NCBI RefSeq assembly: GCF_000226215.1
Contig: NZ_AGFF01000005.1
Span: 1-64,000, forward strand
Source of the DNA: Dietzia alimentaria 72
GTDB taxonomy: Bacteria; Actinomycetota; Actinomycetes; Mycobacteriales; Mycobacteriaceae
DNA: 64,000 nt
Direction: 5' to 3'
Part shown: piece after piece, positions 26,305 to 33,887 of the stretch
Numbering within the stretch: position 1 is the stretch's first letter
How the letters are laid out: every line of letters begins with the position of its first letter
The notes under the pieces: model-generated
Seen by the model: only the letters and a program-made list of their open reading frames with translations
Database searches by the model: none
Told to the model about the DNA's origin: nothing
Made by a program: the position numbers and the translations under genes

Positions 26305-27575
26305 GCTGATGTCCTTTCCGTGGTGGCGGTCTCACTACGGTGGGCGCGGAGGAACCAGACCCACGTGAGGGCGGCGGTCACGATGGAGAGGATGAAGAGC
26401 AGGAGTAGTCCCGTGCGGTAGGTGCCGTCCTGCGTCCAGAAGTAACCGAGCAGCAACGGCGGGACGAACCCTCCGAGGCCGCCCACGGCACCGACGATGC
26501 CCGTGACGGAACCGACGGAGGAGGGGTCCACCAGCTTCGCCACCAGGGCGAAGACCGCGCCCGAGGAGACGCCGAGGGAGGCGGCCATGAACAGGAACAC
26601 CGCGGTGCCCACCGGGTAAAAGCTGCCGTCCAGGCCCACCAGTGGCATCCGCTCAGTCGCGGCGGCGGCCATGAGTCCGGTGACGGTGAAGCTGACCACC
26701 AGCACCCACGCACCGTCGAAGCGGTCGGCGAGGACGCCGCCGAGGGGTCGGCTGGCCACGGCCACCACGACGAAGATCGCGGTGCGCAGCGCGGCGTCCT
26801 CAATGTCCAGCTCGTAGAAATTGTGCAGGTACGTGGGCAGGTACACGGAGAACGCCACGAATCCGCCAAAACCCATCGCGTAGAGCCAGGCGAGCTTGAC
26901 GGTGACCGGGCGGGCGAGCGTCCTGGCAGCCTTGACCACCCAATTTCCCTCGGCGGGCGTCCAGGCCGGAGAGTTCCTCAGCAGCATTCGAGCAACCACC
27001 GCGTACACCGCAAGCAGGACTGCCACCAGGATGAACGGTGCCTGGTCGCCGAGTGCATCCCGGATCCGCAGGGTGGTGAAGGCCGCGACCGCGGTGCCGC
27101 CCATGCCGGCGCCGAAGATGCCGATCGCGGTACCCCGACGATGCGGCGGGAACCACGAGTTGACCATGGGGACACCCACGGCGAACGAGGTGCCGCCGAT
27201 GCCGAGGAAGAATCCGCCGATGAGCAGTGCCACAAAGCTGCCGTCGACGAACCCGACGAACAGGGTCGGGAAGATCGTCAACAGCGCGATAATCGGGAAC
27301 ATCGTGCGGCCGCCCAGCCGGTCGGTGAGGGCGCCGACGGGGATACGACCGAGGGACCCGACGACGACGGGTAGCGCCACCACGAGTGACTGCTGAAACG
27401 AGGTGAGCCCCAGGTCTTCCTTATATGTCGCCCCGAGCGGGCCCATGAGTGCCCAGGCCCAGAAGGTCAGGAGGAATCCGCTGAAGCACAGGGCGAGCGC
27501 GGTATTGGCCGCCGTCGGGTCGAGCTCGGGCGTGGCGACGGGGCCGCGCGCGGAGGGATCGGATTCTGAGGACAC
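26301..27575 (-). CDS. narK: Nitrate/nitrite transporter NarK
   Basis: A 424-residue, 12-helix MFS protein of the nitrate/nitrite porter group. The Gly-rich nitrate signature is seen in helix 5 (GGFFLGIGGTSFAVGVPMVN) and again in helix 11 (GIVGAVGGLGGF). The conserved Arg in helix 2 lies in LGRIPVGALTDRLGGRTMF. The start is GTG 27575 with GAAAGGA eight bases upstream; the frame runs on to 27656 through the leader hairpin. It heads narKGHJI and either imports nitrate by proton symport or exchanges it for nitrite. Confidence 0.93.
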   Translation of the reverse strand: MSSESDPSARGPVATPELDPTAANTALALCFSGFLLTFWAWALMGPLGATYKEDLGLTSFQQSLVVALPVVVGSLGRIPVGALTDRLGGRTMFPIIALLTIFPTLFVGFVDGSFVALLIGGFFLGIGGTSFAVGVPMVNSWFPPHRRGTAIGIFGAGMGGTAVAAFTTLRIRDALGDQAPFILVAVLLAVYAVVARMLLRNSPAWTPAEGNWVVKAARTLARPVTVKLAWLYAMGFGGFVAFSVYLPTYLHNFYELDIEDAALRTAIFVVVAVASRPLGGVLADRFDGAWVLVVSFTVTGLMAAAATERMPLVGLDGSFYPVGTAVFLFMAASLGVSSGAVFALVAKLVDPSSVGSVTGIVGAVGGLGGFVPPLLLGYFWTQDGTYRTGLLLLFILSIVTAALTWVWFLRAHRSETATTERTSA

Positions 27576-27605
27576 CGTTGGTCCTTTCACGTCTGAGTCA
27601 CACTG

Positions 27606-27655
27606 TGTCGAACTCGGGGCAGGAGGGATCGAGACCGCAGCCCGAGTGTGCGACA
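27606..27655 (-). promoter_or_regulatory. Inverted repeat in the narK leader
   Basis: TGTCG-a-ACTCGGG at 27606-27618 pairs with CCCGAGT-gtg-CGACA at 27641-27655, 12 paired positions around a 22-base loop. On the transcribed strand the loop holds CCCTCCT, which resembles an anti-Shine-Dalgarno sequence. It lies 31 bases before the narK start, so it could be an operator or an RNA control element. Function not shown. Confidence 0.4.
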
Positions 27656-27708
27656 AATCTGCCGAGTCCGCCCGTCACTTCGGCAATGCGTCGGGGCATT
27701 GTTACCGG

Positions 27709-27736
27709 GCAAATACACGGCCGCGTGGAGATTTGC
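27709..27736. terminator. Nested palindrome between fhb and narK
   Basis: GCAAAT at 27709-27714 pairs with ATTTGC at 27731-27736, and inside CACG (27716-27719) pairs with CGTG (27723-27726). It begins 15 bases after the fhb stop, so it may end the fhb transcript; it could equally be an operator for the nar promoter that must lie in this 175-base gap. Confidence 0.4.
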
Positions 27737-27751
27737 TCTGTTGCCCGCGGC

Positions 27752-29014
27752 CTAGACAAGCCAGTCGTTGGGCGCGAACAACTCCGCGTGGATCCGAGCT
27801 TCCGGGACCCCCGCGTCGAGTAGCGCGGGACGCACCGCCTGCAGGAATCCGGTGGAACCACAGAGGAACACATGCCCGCCTTCCGGCAGGTCGACCGTGG
27901 ACAGGTCCATCAGGCCCGGGTGTACCGTGCCCGGCCCGGAAGCGGTGTCCGCACCGTCCTCGTACCAGGTGTGGACCTCGGCGTCGGCGAGCAACGAGGA
28001 CTCACCGGCGACCTCGTCGGCCAGGACGTGCTGTCCGGGCGAGCGGTCGGCGTGCAGCACGAGCACGCGACGCTGGTCGGCATCCACGGCGAGCTGGGCG
28101 AGCATGCCGAGCATGGGAGTGATTCCGATGCCGGCCGAGCACAGGACCACCGGTGCGGCGTCGGTGCCCACCCCGGCCGGGTCCAGGACGAGATCGCCGA
28201 ACGGGAGAGTGACCTGCAGAGTGGTGCCGACATCGGCCGTGGCGTGCAGCCAGCCGGAGACCTCTCCGGCAGGGCAGCCGCCGGCCGTGGGATCGACGCG
28301 CCGGACCGCGATCCTCCAGGTACCGTCGCCGGAGGCCGTGGACAGGGAGTACTGCCGCAGCTGGCGTGCACCGTCGGGCAGGACCACGCCGACCGAGGTG
28401 TACTGGCCGGCGCGGAAGTCGGGCAGGCGCTCGCCCTCGGGGCCGGCGAGGGTGAATACCGCAACCGAGTCGGTGACGTCCTCGCGGGCGATCACGGTGG
28501 CGGTGCGGAACACGTCGCCCGCGTCGACCCGCGCCTCGGCGTACAACTCCTTCTCGAAGTCGATCAGAACCGAGGCCATGATCCAGTAGACCTCGTCCCA
28601 GGCCGCCGCCACCTCAGGCGTGACGGCGTCCCCGAGAACATCGACTATCGCGGCGAAGAGATTGTCGTGGACGATCTGGTACTGATCCGGGGTGATGCCG
28701 AGGCTCGCGTGCTTGTGTCCGATGCGGGAGAGTAGGTCGACCGGGCTATTGCCGTCCACGAGCATGGCGGCGAAGGTCGCGATTGAGGCGGCCAGGGCGC
28801 GCTGCTGGGCACCCAGCTTCTGATTGCCGCGGTTGAAGGTGTCACGGATCAATTCGGGGTGGGCGCCGAACATCTTCTCGTAGAACAGCGGCGTGATCTG
28901 GTCGATGTGCGCGCCGATGACCGGCAGCGTCTCGCGGATGATCTCGACGTTGTGTGCGGAGAGCTCTTGGGGGTGCGCGAGGATCGACTCGAGGGAGGTC
29001 AGTGACGTGGTCAT
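27752..29014 (-). CDS. hmp: Flavohemoglobin / nitric oxide dioxygenase
   Basis: A 420-residue fusion of globin, FAD and NAD domains that oxidises NO to nitrate. The globin holds the B10 Tyr in FYEKMF (Y45) and the proximal His in KHASLGI (H102). The FAD domain has the RQYS motif, and the NAD domain has GIGITPMLGML. The length is standard. ATG 29014 follows GGAAAGG. It sits between the NsrR regulator and the nar operon, where it would protect against NO made from nitrite, and has its own upstream inverted repeat. Confidence 0.95.
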   Translation of the reverse strand: MTTSLTSLESILAHPQELSAHNVEIIRETLPVIGAHIDQITPLFYEKMFGAHPELIRDTFNRGNQKLGAQQRALAASIATFAAMLVDGNSPVDLLSRIGHKHASLGITPDQYQIVHDNLFAAIVDVLGDAVTPEVAAAWDEVYWIMASVLIDFEKELYAEARVDAGDVFRTATVIAREDVTDSVAVFTLAGPEGERLPDFRAGQYTSVGVVLPDGARQLRQYSLSTASGDGTWRIAVRRVDPTAGGCPAGEVSGWLHATADVGTTLQVTLPFGDLVLDPAGVGTDAAPVVLCSAGIGITPMLGMLAQLAVDADQRRVLVLHADRSPGQHVLADEVAGESSLLADAEVHTWYEDGADTASGPGTVHPGLMDLSTVDLPEGGHVFLCGSTGFLQAVRPALLDAGVPEARIHAELFAPNDWLV

Positions 29015-29106
29015 GGCAGCCTTTCCGAAGCGGCCCCTACGGGTGTGGAGGCGTTGGTTTCAAGCCTGCCAGAATGCCAACCCACCTCCTGCATCCCGAG
29101 CGTGTG

Positions 29107-29128
29107 AGTTCGAATACCTACTTGAACT
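29107..29128. promoter_or_regulatory. Inverted repeat upstream of fhb
   Basis: AGTTC (29107-29111) and GAACT (29124-29128) flank an AT-rich 12-base centre, and the surrounding stretch AATATCC...AGGTATT is also partly symmetrical. It lies about 95 bases before the fhb start and 30 bases after the ferredoxin stop. It is a candidate operator for the nearby NsrR; the sequence differs from the repeat before nsrR. Confidence 0.4.
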
Positions 29129-29156
29129 GGATATTTGCCCACTACATACTTAGAGT

Positions 29157-29375
29157 CTAAAACTGCACGTCAAGGTTGGTCCGCAGTGCCCGGACCGGGC
29201 ATCGCTGAATGGCTGCGATCGCTCGCGAGGCCAGTTCTTCCTCGGACTCCTCGTCGATCGTCGGGCGGATCACGGTGGTCTGGAAGTCTGGCTCGTCTGG
29301 AACGGTGAAGACCTCAGGGGCCAGTTCCGCGCACCGGCCGTAGCCCTCGCAGTCGTCGGTGACGTGGATATCCAT
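29157..29375 (-). CDS. Small [3Fe-4S]-type ferredoxin
   Basis: A 72-residue acidic ferredoxin of the actinobacterial single-cluster type: CEGYGRC at residues 9-15 and QRCPVRAL with Cys at about 59. One Cys of a [4Fe-4S] set is replaced, so a [3Fe-4S] cluster is expected. Such proteins donate electrons to P450s and other oxygenases, but no P450 is near. The ATG overlaps the end of nsrR (ATG at 29375), so both are one transcript. A redox role in nitrosative stress is inferred from position. Confidence 0.85.
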   Translation of the reverse strand: MDIHVTDDCEGYGRCAELAPEVFTVPDEPDFQTTVIRPTIDEESEEELASRAIAAIQRCPVRALRTNLDVQF

Positions 29376-29833
29376 TAGTCGCCTCCGGTGGGGGTGAATC
29401 TCGGCTCCAGGGTCAGGAGCAACTGTCGGGTGGGAGAGCGGACGATGTCGTCCACTGTGAGCGGATCAAGGGTGGCAAAGAACGCTTCGCGCGCACTGGC
29501 GAAGGCCTGGCGAAGTCGGCAGTTCCCGGCCAGCGGGCACGGCTGATCGCCCTCGCATTCCACGGCTTCGCCGGGCCCCTCGAGTGTCCGAAGCAGTGTC
29601 CCGACGGAATGGTGGAGGCCCTGATCTGTGATCCTCAGGCCGCCCCCGCGTCCGCGGCGGGAGACGATCACATCGAGTTCAACGAGGCGCGACACTATCT
29701 TGGCGACGTGGCTGGGTGAGGCGTTGACCGAGCTCGCGATGGCCCCCGCCGTCATCCGCTCGCCGTCCCGGTCGCCGACGGCGAGGAGCATCAGGGTGCG
29801 GAGTGCGAGATCCGAATGCCGTGAGATGTTCAC
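29375..29833 (-). CDS. nsrR: NsrR-type Rrf2-family NO-sensing repressor
   Basis: A 152-residue Rrf2 protein with an N-terminal winged helix (RHSDLALRTLMLLAV, then SPSHVAKIVSRLVELDVI) and three Cys in ECEGDQPCPLAGNC (about 93, 99, 105) that hold the iron-sulfur cluster of NsrR and relatives. The cluster is destroyed by NO, releasing the operator. The GTG at 29833 is chosen because family members begin at this point (MNISRHSD-like) and because an ATG at 29872 lies in an inverted repeat. Together with fhb downstream, assignment to NsrR is more likely than IscR. Confidence 0.85.
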   Translation of the reverse strand: MNISRHSDLALRTLMLLAVGDRDGERMTAGAIASSVNASPSHVAKIVSRLVELDVIVSRRGRGGGLRITDQGLHHSVGTLLRTLEGPGEAVECEGDQPCPLAGNCRLRQAFASAREAFFATLDPLTVDDIVRSPTRQLLLTLEPRFTPTGGD

Positions 29834-29849
29834 GAAGCCATGATCGCAT

Positions 29850-29874
29850 AAATGCGAATTGCGTTCACGCATTT
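29850..29874. promoter_or_regulatory. Candidate NsrR operator before nsrR
   Basis: AAATGCG (29850-29856) is the reverse complement of CGCATTT (29868-29874), with 11 bases between. The repeat is 16 bases before the nsrR GTG, the typical place for autoregulation. The match to known NsrR boxes is only in AT-rich palindromic style. Confidence 0.5.
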
Positions 29875-29921
29875 GTTTAGCCAGCTAGGCCCCTGCGCTA
29901 GCGGAGACGCTCGCTGACCGC

Positions 29922-31685
29922 TCAGATCCAGTCCACCAATTCGATGGGTGAGTCATGCGTAGCGCCCTCCGGGACGACTGCGAGCGCGGGCGCACCGGCC
30001 AGGTCCGCCAGGTGCGCGGTGCGCACCCGGTCGGTGAGGATCCAGTCGCCGAAGCCGTCCGGTCGGGCGGGCAGGATGCGTGCACGTCCCGGGGCTGCGA
30101 GGCCTCCGAGCCCGGACGCCCGGCCCAATAAGGGGGTGCGCTCCCGGCCGGTCATGGCATCGATCAGCGCACGGCCGGTGGTGGCGGCAGCGGACACCGC
30201 CGCAAGCGGGTTCCCGGGCAGGCCCAGAAGTACACGCCCCCCGGGCAGGACGGCCACCAGCTGAGAGCCGCCGGGCCGAACGCGGACCCCGTCGAGGACG
30301 ACCCGAGCGCCCACCCGCTGCAGGGCGGGCCGGAGGTGATCGGCGATCCCGCGGCCCGTGGCGCCCACCAGCACAAGGACTCCGCCGGCACCGACGTGGG
30401 CGACCGCTGCGTTCGAGCCGGTGAGCAGCGCCTCCACGGCGTCGGCGGTGTCGGGGCAGTGCACGGGCGGACCTATGTGCCCGAAGCCAGCGCGCCTGAG
30501 AACCCCGCCGAGTAGCGGGCCCACCGTGTCGCGGATCCGGCCCTGAGGCAGCGGCGATGCAGTGTCCGCGGGGAGCACCTCATCGCCGGTCGTCACCACG
30601 GCGGCGCGGACCGGCCCCCTGACCTGGATCTCGGTCAGTCCCGCGGAGAGCGCGGCGGACGCGAGTGCAGCATCGAGGACCGTGCCCGCCGGGGCCAGGG
30701 ACTGCCCCAGGGCCCAGTCCTCACCGACAGGCCGGAGGTCGTTGACGCCCTCCGCGTCGGGATAGGCCGTGACCACCCCATCGCGCACGTCGACCAGCTC
30801 GTGACGCAGGACCCGGTCACAGCCGGAGGGGGCGAGCGCACCGGTGGCGACGGCCGCCGCAGCGCCCGGGGGAAGGGCCACCGGAGAATCGTCACCGGCC
30901 CGACGGGCGATCGACGTCAGACGCCACGGCCCCGGCCCGGCCACCGCATACCCGTCCATCGCGGAGACCGGCCCCCGCGGCATCGGATCCCGAGCGAGCA
31001 GCGGCGCCGCGAGGACCGAGCCCACCGCGTCGAGTGGCGCCCGTCCCTCCGCCGGCAGCGCGCGCAGCCCCGCCCGCAGGACCGAGCCGACGTGGGTCAG
31101 CGCCACCGGTCCGCGTCCGGCCAGGTCCTCCCAGGTGTCCACGTCCGCCGCGGCGGCGCCCACGGGGACGCGGACAGTCGTGGTGTCGTCGTCGTACAAC
31201 GCACGGACCGGACGCTCGCCGACGCCGCCCGACTGCTCCAGGGTGTCCAGGCGTGCGGCGAGGGCGCGGCGGTCCCACGCGGCCAACAGGAACTGGTCGT
31301 GCCCGGCCGGGTCCACGGCGAGGGCAGCGGATATGGCGGGGGAGGCGCGCAGGGCGTCGACGAGGGAGGAGAGGGTGGCGGCGTCGAGATCGGGCAGGTC
31401 ACACGCGACGACGACGACGAGGTCGACCGATGCCGGCAGGCCGGCCATCCCTGCCGCGATCCCGGCCACAGGTCCCGAGAAGGGCGGATCCTCGCGTGTG
31501 TCGCCACCCGGCCCGACCATGACCACCGGAGCGGCGATCTGCTCGGCGGCGCCCAGCACCGTCTCGACCATCGGCCGGCCCGCGACCGTCAGCTGTGCCT
31601 TGTCGGTTCCGTCGAGGCGGCTGGCGCGGCCGCCGGACAGGACTATCGCGGCGACGGTGTGCCGTGGGTCGGGGGTCGAGGGCAT
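29922..31685 (-). CDS. MobA-MoeA fusion protein for molybdenum cofactor synthesis
   Basis: A 587-residue fusion. Residues 1-185 match MobA-type nucleotidyltransferases (LSGGRASRLDGTDKAQL, PPFSGPVAG, VACDLPDL), which convert MPT to the guanine dinucleotide. The rest resembles MoeA: SAMDGYAV, ATGALAPSGCDRVL and LPGNPLAAV are present, but the usual GG-S-x-G-D motif is replaced by VGATGRGIADH. The MoeA half may therefore be altered in activity. The ATG at 31685 or 31694 starts it; neither has a strong ribosome site. It lies next to fdhD and upstream of nsrR. Confidence 0.82.
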   Translation of the reverse strand: MPSTPDPRHTVAAIVLSGGRASRLDGTDKAQLTVAGRPMVETVLGAAEQIAAPVVMVGPGGDTREDPPFSGPVAGIAAGMAGLPASVDLVVVVACDLPDLDAATLSSLVDALRASPAISAALAVDPAGHDQFLLAAWDRRALAARLDTLEQSGGVGERPVRALYDDDTTTVRVPVGAAAADVDTWEDLAGRGPVALTHVGSVLRAGLRALPAEGRAPLDAVGSVLAAPLLARDPMPRGPVSAMDGYAVAGPGPWRLTSIARRAGDDSPVALPPGAAAAVATGALAPSGCDRVLRHELVDVRDGVVTAYPDAEGVNDLRPVGEDWALGQSLAPAGTVLDAALASAALSAGLTEIQVRGPVRAAVVTTGDEVLPADTASPLPQGRIRDTVGPLLGGVLRRAGFGHIGPPVHCPDTADAVEALLTGSNAAVAHVGAGGVLVLVGATGRGIADHLRPALQRVGARVVLDGVRVRPGGSQLVAVLPGGRVLLGLPGNPLAAVSAAATTGRALIDAMTGRERTPLLGRASGLGGLAAPGRARILPARPDGFGDWILTDRVRTAHLADLAGAPALAVVPEGATHDSPIELVDWI

Positions 31686-31731
31686 GGGTCCCATTGTGGC
31701 CTGACGCCGGCAGCTGGTTCGGTCCGCCGGC

Positions 31732-31799
31732 GCCGCGGAGAGCAAATCGCCTGCATCGGCCGAGTGGGAATGCGAGAAATCCTTTCCACGGCGGTGTGG
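31732..31799. repeat. Dispersed 68-bp repeat, copy B
   Basis: Gapless match to 33-100 (58 of 68 identical by eye). It lies between the fdhD stop (31828) and the mobA-moeA start, in what should be the promoter or intercistronic region. The flanks show no shared target duplication that I can see. Confidence 0.75.
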
Positions 31800-31827
31800 C
31801 TGCACGGGGTCCGGTGGGCTGTCCCGG

Positions 31828-32649
31828 TCAGTCGGTGATGCGGCCGGGGTGGGTGTACACGGTCGCCCGGTCATCTCGGCTGAACCCGACGAGCGTCACC
31901 CCGGACTCCCCCGCCAGGTCCACAGCCAACGACGACGGCGCACTGACCGCGGACATTATCGGGATCCCGGCCATCGAGGCTTTCTGGACGAGCTCGAACG
32001 ACGCGCGACCCGAGACCTGCATGATCGTGTCGCGCAGGGGGAGTCGGCCCTGGCGCAGTGCCCATCCCACCACTTTGTCCACGGCGTTGTGGCGGCCCAC
32101 GTCCTCCCGCAGACACAGCAGATCACCGGCCGGGGAGAACAGGCCTGCCGCGTGTACGCCGCCGGTCCTGTCGAACACCCGCTGCTGCGCGAGGAGCCGC
32201 TCGGGCAGGGAGAGCAAGACCTCAGCGGTGATCAGCGGATCGGCGGGGCCGGTAGGGAAGTGGGAGGCACGTCGGACCTCGTCGATCGAGTCGACTCCGC
32301 ACACACCGCAGGCGCTGCTCATTGCGGTGGCGCGGACGGACCGCGGGTGGGGGATGTCCGGGGAGAGGGTCACGGTGAGGGTGTTGTAATCCTGCTCTGT
32401 GCGACCGCTGACAGTGGTGCAGTAGCAGATCTCGGGAAGATGCTCACGATCCCAGATCGCCCCCTCGGACACGAGGTGCCCGGCGGCCAGGTCCATGTCG
32501 TCACCCGGCGTCCGCATGGTCACGACGAAGGGCTCGCCGTTCAGGCGAATCTCCAGCGGTTCCTCCACGGCGAGGGTCGCCACCTCGCGTCTGGCGTCAG
32601 CTCCCGCGACGATCCTGCGCGCGGGGTGTCGACTCGTCCGTCGTCCCAT
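31828..32649 (-). CDS. fdhD: Formate dehydrogenase accessory sulfurtransferase FdhD
   Basis: A 273-residue protein with the FdhD signature CGVCG (about 114-118), the Cys pair that carries sulfur from IscS-type desulfurase to the molybdenum or tungsten of formate dehydrogenase. Other parts match: MRTPGDDMDLAAGHLVSEG, LCLREDVGRHNAVDKVVGW and VSGRASFELVQKA. The ATG at 32649 has TAGGCT eight bases upstream, so it may be leaderless. No formate dehydrogenase gene is in the window. It precedes mobA-moeA on the same strand, with the repeat between them. Confidence 0.94.
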   Translation of the reverse strand: MGRRTSRHPARRIVAGADARREVATLAVEEPLEIRLNGEPFVVTMRTPGDDMDLAAGHLVSEGAIWDREHLPEICYCTTVSGRTEQDYNTLTVTLSPDIPHPRSVRATAMSSACGVCGVDSIDEVRRASHFPTGPADPLITAEVLLSLPERLLAQQRVFDRTGGVHAAGLFSPAGDLLCLREDVGRHNAVDKVVGWALRQGRLPLRDTIMQVSGRASFELVQKASMAGIPIMSAVSAPSSLAVDLAGESGVTLVGFSRDDRATVYTHPGRITD

Positions 32650-32657
32650 AGTCGCGC

Positions 32658-32663
32658 AGCCTA
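32658..32663 (-). promoter_or_regulatory. -10 box (TAGGCT), leaderless fdhD
   Basis: On the minus strand, TAGGCT lies eight bases before the ATG at 32649. Confidence 0.45.
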
Positions 32664-32758
32664 GCGGCGATCGCCCCCCACCGGATCCCGAGCGGGTGCG
32701 GAGTGCTGGTGGCGTGGTCAGGAATCATCATGCCGCGACCCCAGTCCGGGTCCGCGGC

Positions 32759-32764
32759 TAGAGT
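32759..32764 (+). promoter_or_regulatory. -10 box (TAGAGT), leaderless hydrolase gene
   Basis: TAGAGT, seven bases, then GTG at 32772, which is in frame with the ATG at 32778. Confidence 0.5.
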
Positions 32765-32771
32765 GACGTCC

Positions 32772-33887
32772 GTGGTTATGGCTGATCGAGATGGTGTCAA
32801 GAAATCTTCCGCTCCGGTGACGACTCTCACCATCGTCGGGCTGGCCAGTTCGATGCTGAACGGCCTCGCGAGGGTGCCGTTCCAGCGACCGTGGAAGGGC
32901 CCTGCCGGGGTGGTAGACAATGTTGGCCAAGCCGTGACGCGTCAAGCCATCCGGTCGTTCATGGGGTACTCGATGGGGCTGCCGATTGACGAGTTCCGCT
33001 CGATGGAGAAGGTGCTCGACGACCTCTGCCGCGTCGTGATACCGCCCTTCGTGCAAATCACCGATGGCGTAGAGATCACCGAAGACACGATCGGTGGCGT
33101 GCACGGCATCTGGTGTCGGGCCAAGGCGAGTTCCGACAGGTTTGTCGAAGCCGACGACGACAAGCAGACCATCGGCGCGACGCTCCTCTACCTACACGGC
33201 GGTGGATATATCGGCGCCTCGCCCATGATGTACGCGGCGTTCGCCGCCGCGCTGGTCAAGACCACCGGTTATGAGATCTTCCTGCCCGACTACCGGTTAG
33301 CGCCGGAGTTTCCCTTCCCCGCCGGCGTACTCGACGCCACCGCGGTCTATCAGGGGCTGCTCTCCCGGGGGGTCGAGCCGGGCCATATCGTTGTCGCGGG
33401 GGACTCGGGCGGCGGAGGGCTGACCACGTCCCTGCTTTATCACCTGCATCAGGAGGCGATTCCGTCCCCCGCAGCAGTCGCCCTCTTCTCGCCGGAGCTA
33501 GAACTCGGCCTGAACTACCCGTCCATGACCGAGAACGCGCCATTCGACATCCTGCCGTGGAACGTGCCGGTCGCCCCCTATCTGCACGGCGTCCAGCCAG
33601 ACGACGCCCGCGTGTCGGTCGCCCACGCCGAGCTCGATCCACAGTGGTTTCCACCCACTTTCGTGTGTTGGGGCGAGAAGGAGATCTTTCGGGACGCTAT
33701 CGCGGACTTCGCGACCAGGCTCCAGTCCGCCGGGATACCTGTGCACGCGATAGAGGAGCCGGGGATGTTCCACGTGTTCCCGATCCTCATGCCCTGGGGG
33801 GACCCGGCCAAGCGGGTTCTCCGGACACTCGCCGATCTGGCCGAACGCTACGTCCGCGCGGACGCGACGGCCGAGCAGACTCATTAG
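32772..33887 (+). CDS. Alpha/beta hydrolase of the hormone-sensitive-lipase type
   Basis: A 371-residue esterase/lipase. The oxyanion-hole motif is HGGGY (about 145), the nucleophile elbow is GDSGGG (about 210), and the C-terminal EEPGMFHVFP holds the likely catalytic His. This is the HSL/bHSL family (Abhydrolase_3) acting on short acyl esters. A hydrophobic stretch near the N-terminus (TTLTIVGLASSMLNGL) may be a membrane anchor. The GTG at 32772 (or ATG 32778) is chosen from the leaderless -10 box. The 3' end overlaps the convergent glycosyltransferase by four bases. Substrate unknown. Confidence 0.85.
   Translation: MVMADRDGVKKSSAPVTTLTIVGLASSMLNGLARVPFQRPWKGPAGVVDNVGQAVTRQAIRSFMGYSMGLPIDEFRSMEKVLDDLCRVVIPPFVQITDGVEITEDTIGGVHGIWCRAKASSDRFVEADDDKQTIGATLLYLHGGGYIGASPMMYAAFAAALVKTTGYEIFLPDYRLAPEFPFPAGVLDATAVYQGLLSRGVEPGHIVVAGDSGGGGLTTSLLYHLHQEAIPSPAAVALFSPELELGLNYPSMTENAPFDILPWNVPVAPYLHGVQPDDARVSVAHAELDPQWFPPTFVCWGEKEIFRDAIADFATRLQSAGIPVHAIEEPGMFHVFPILMPWGDPAKRVLRTLADLAERYVRADATAEQTH

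Noticed and set aside
29101-29125. TTCGAAT string resembling a tRNA T-loop
   Set aside because: No acceptor or anticodon stem can be formed around it; it is part of the fhb inverted repeat.
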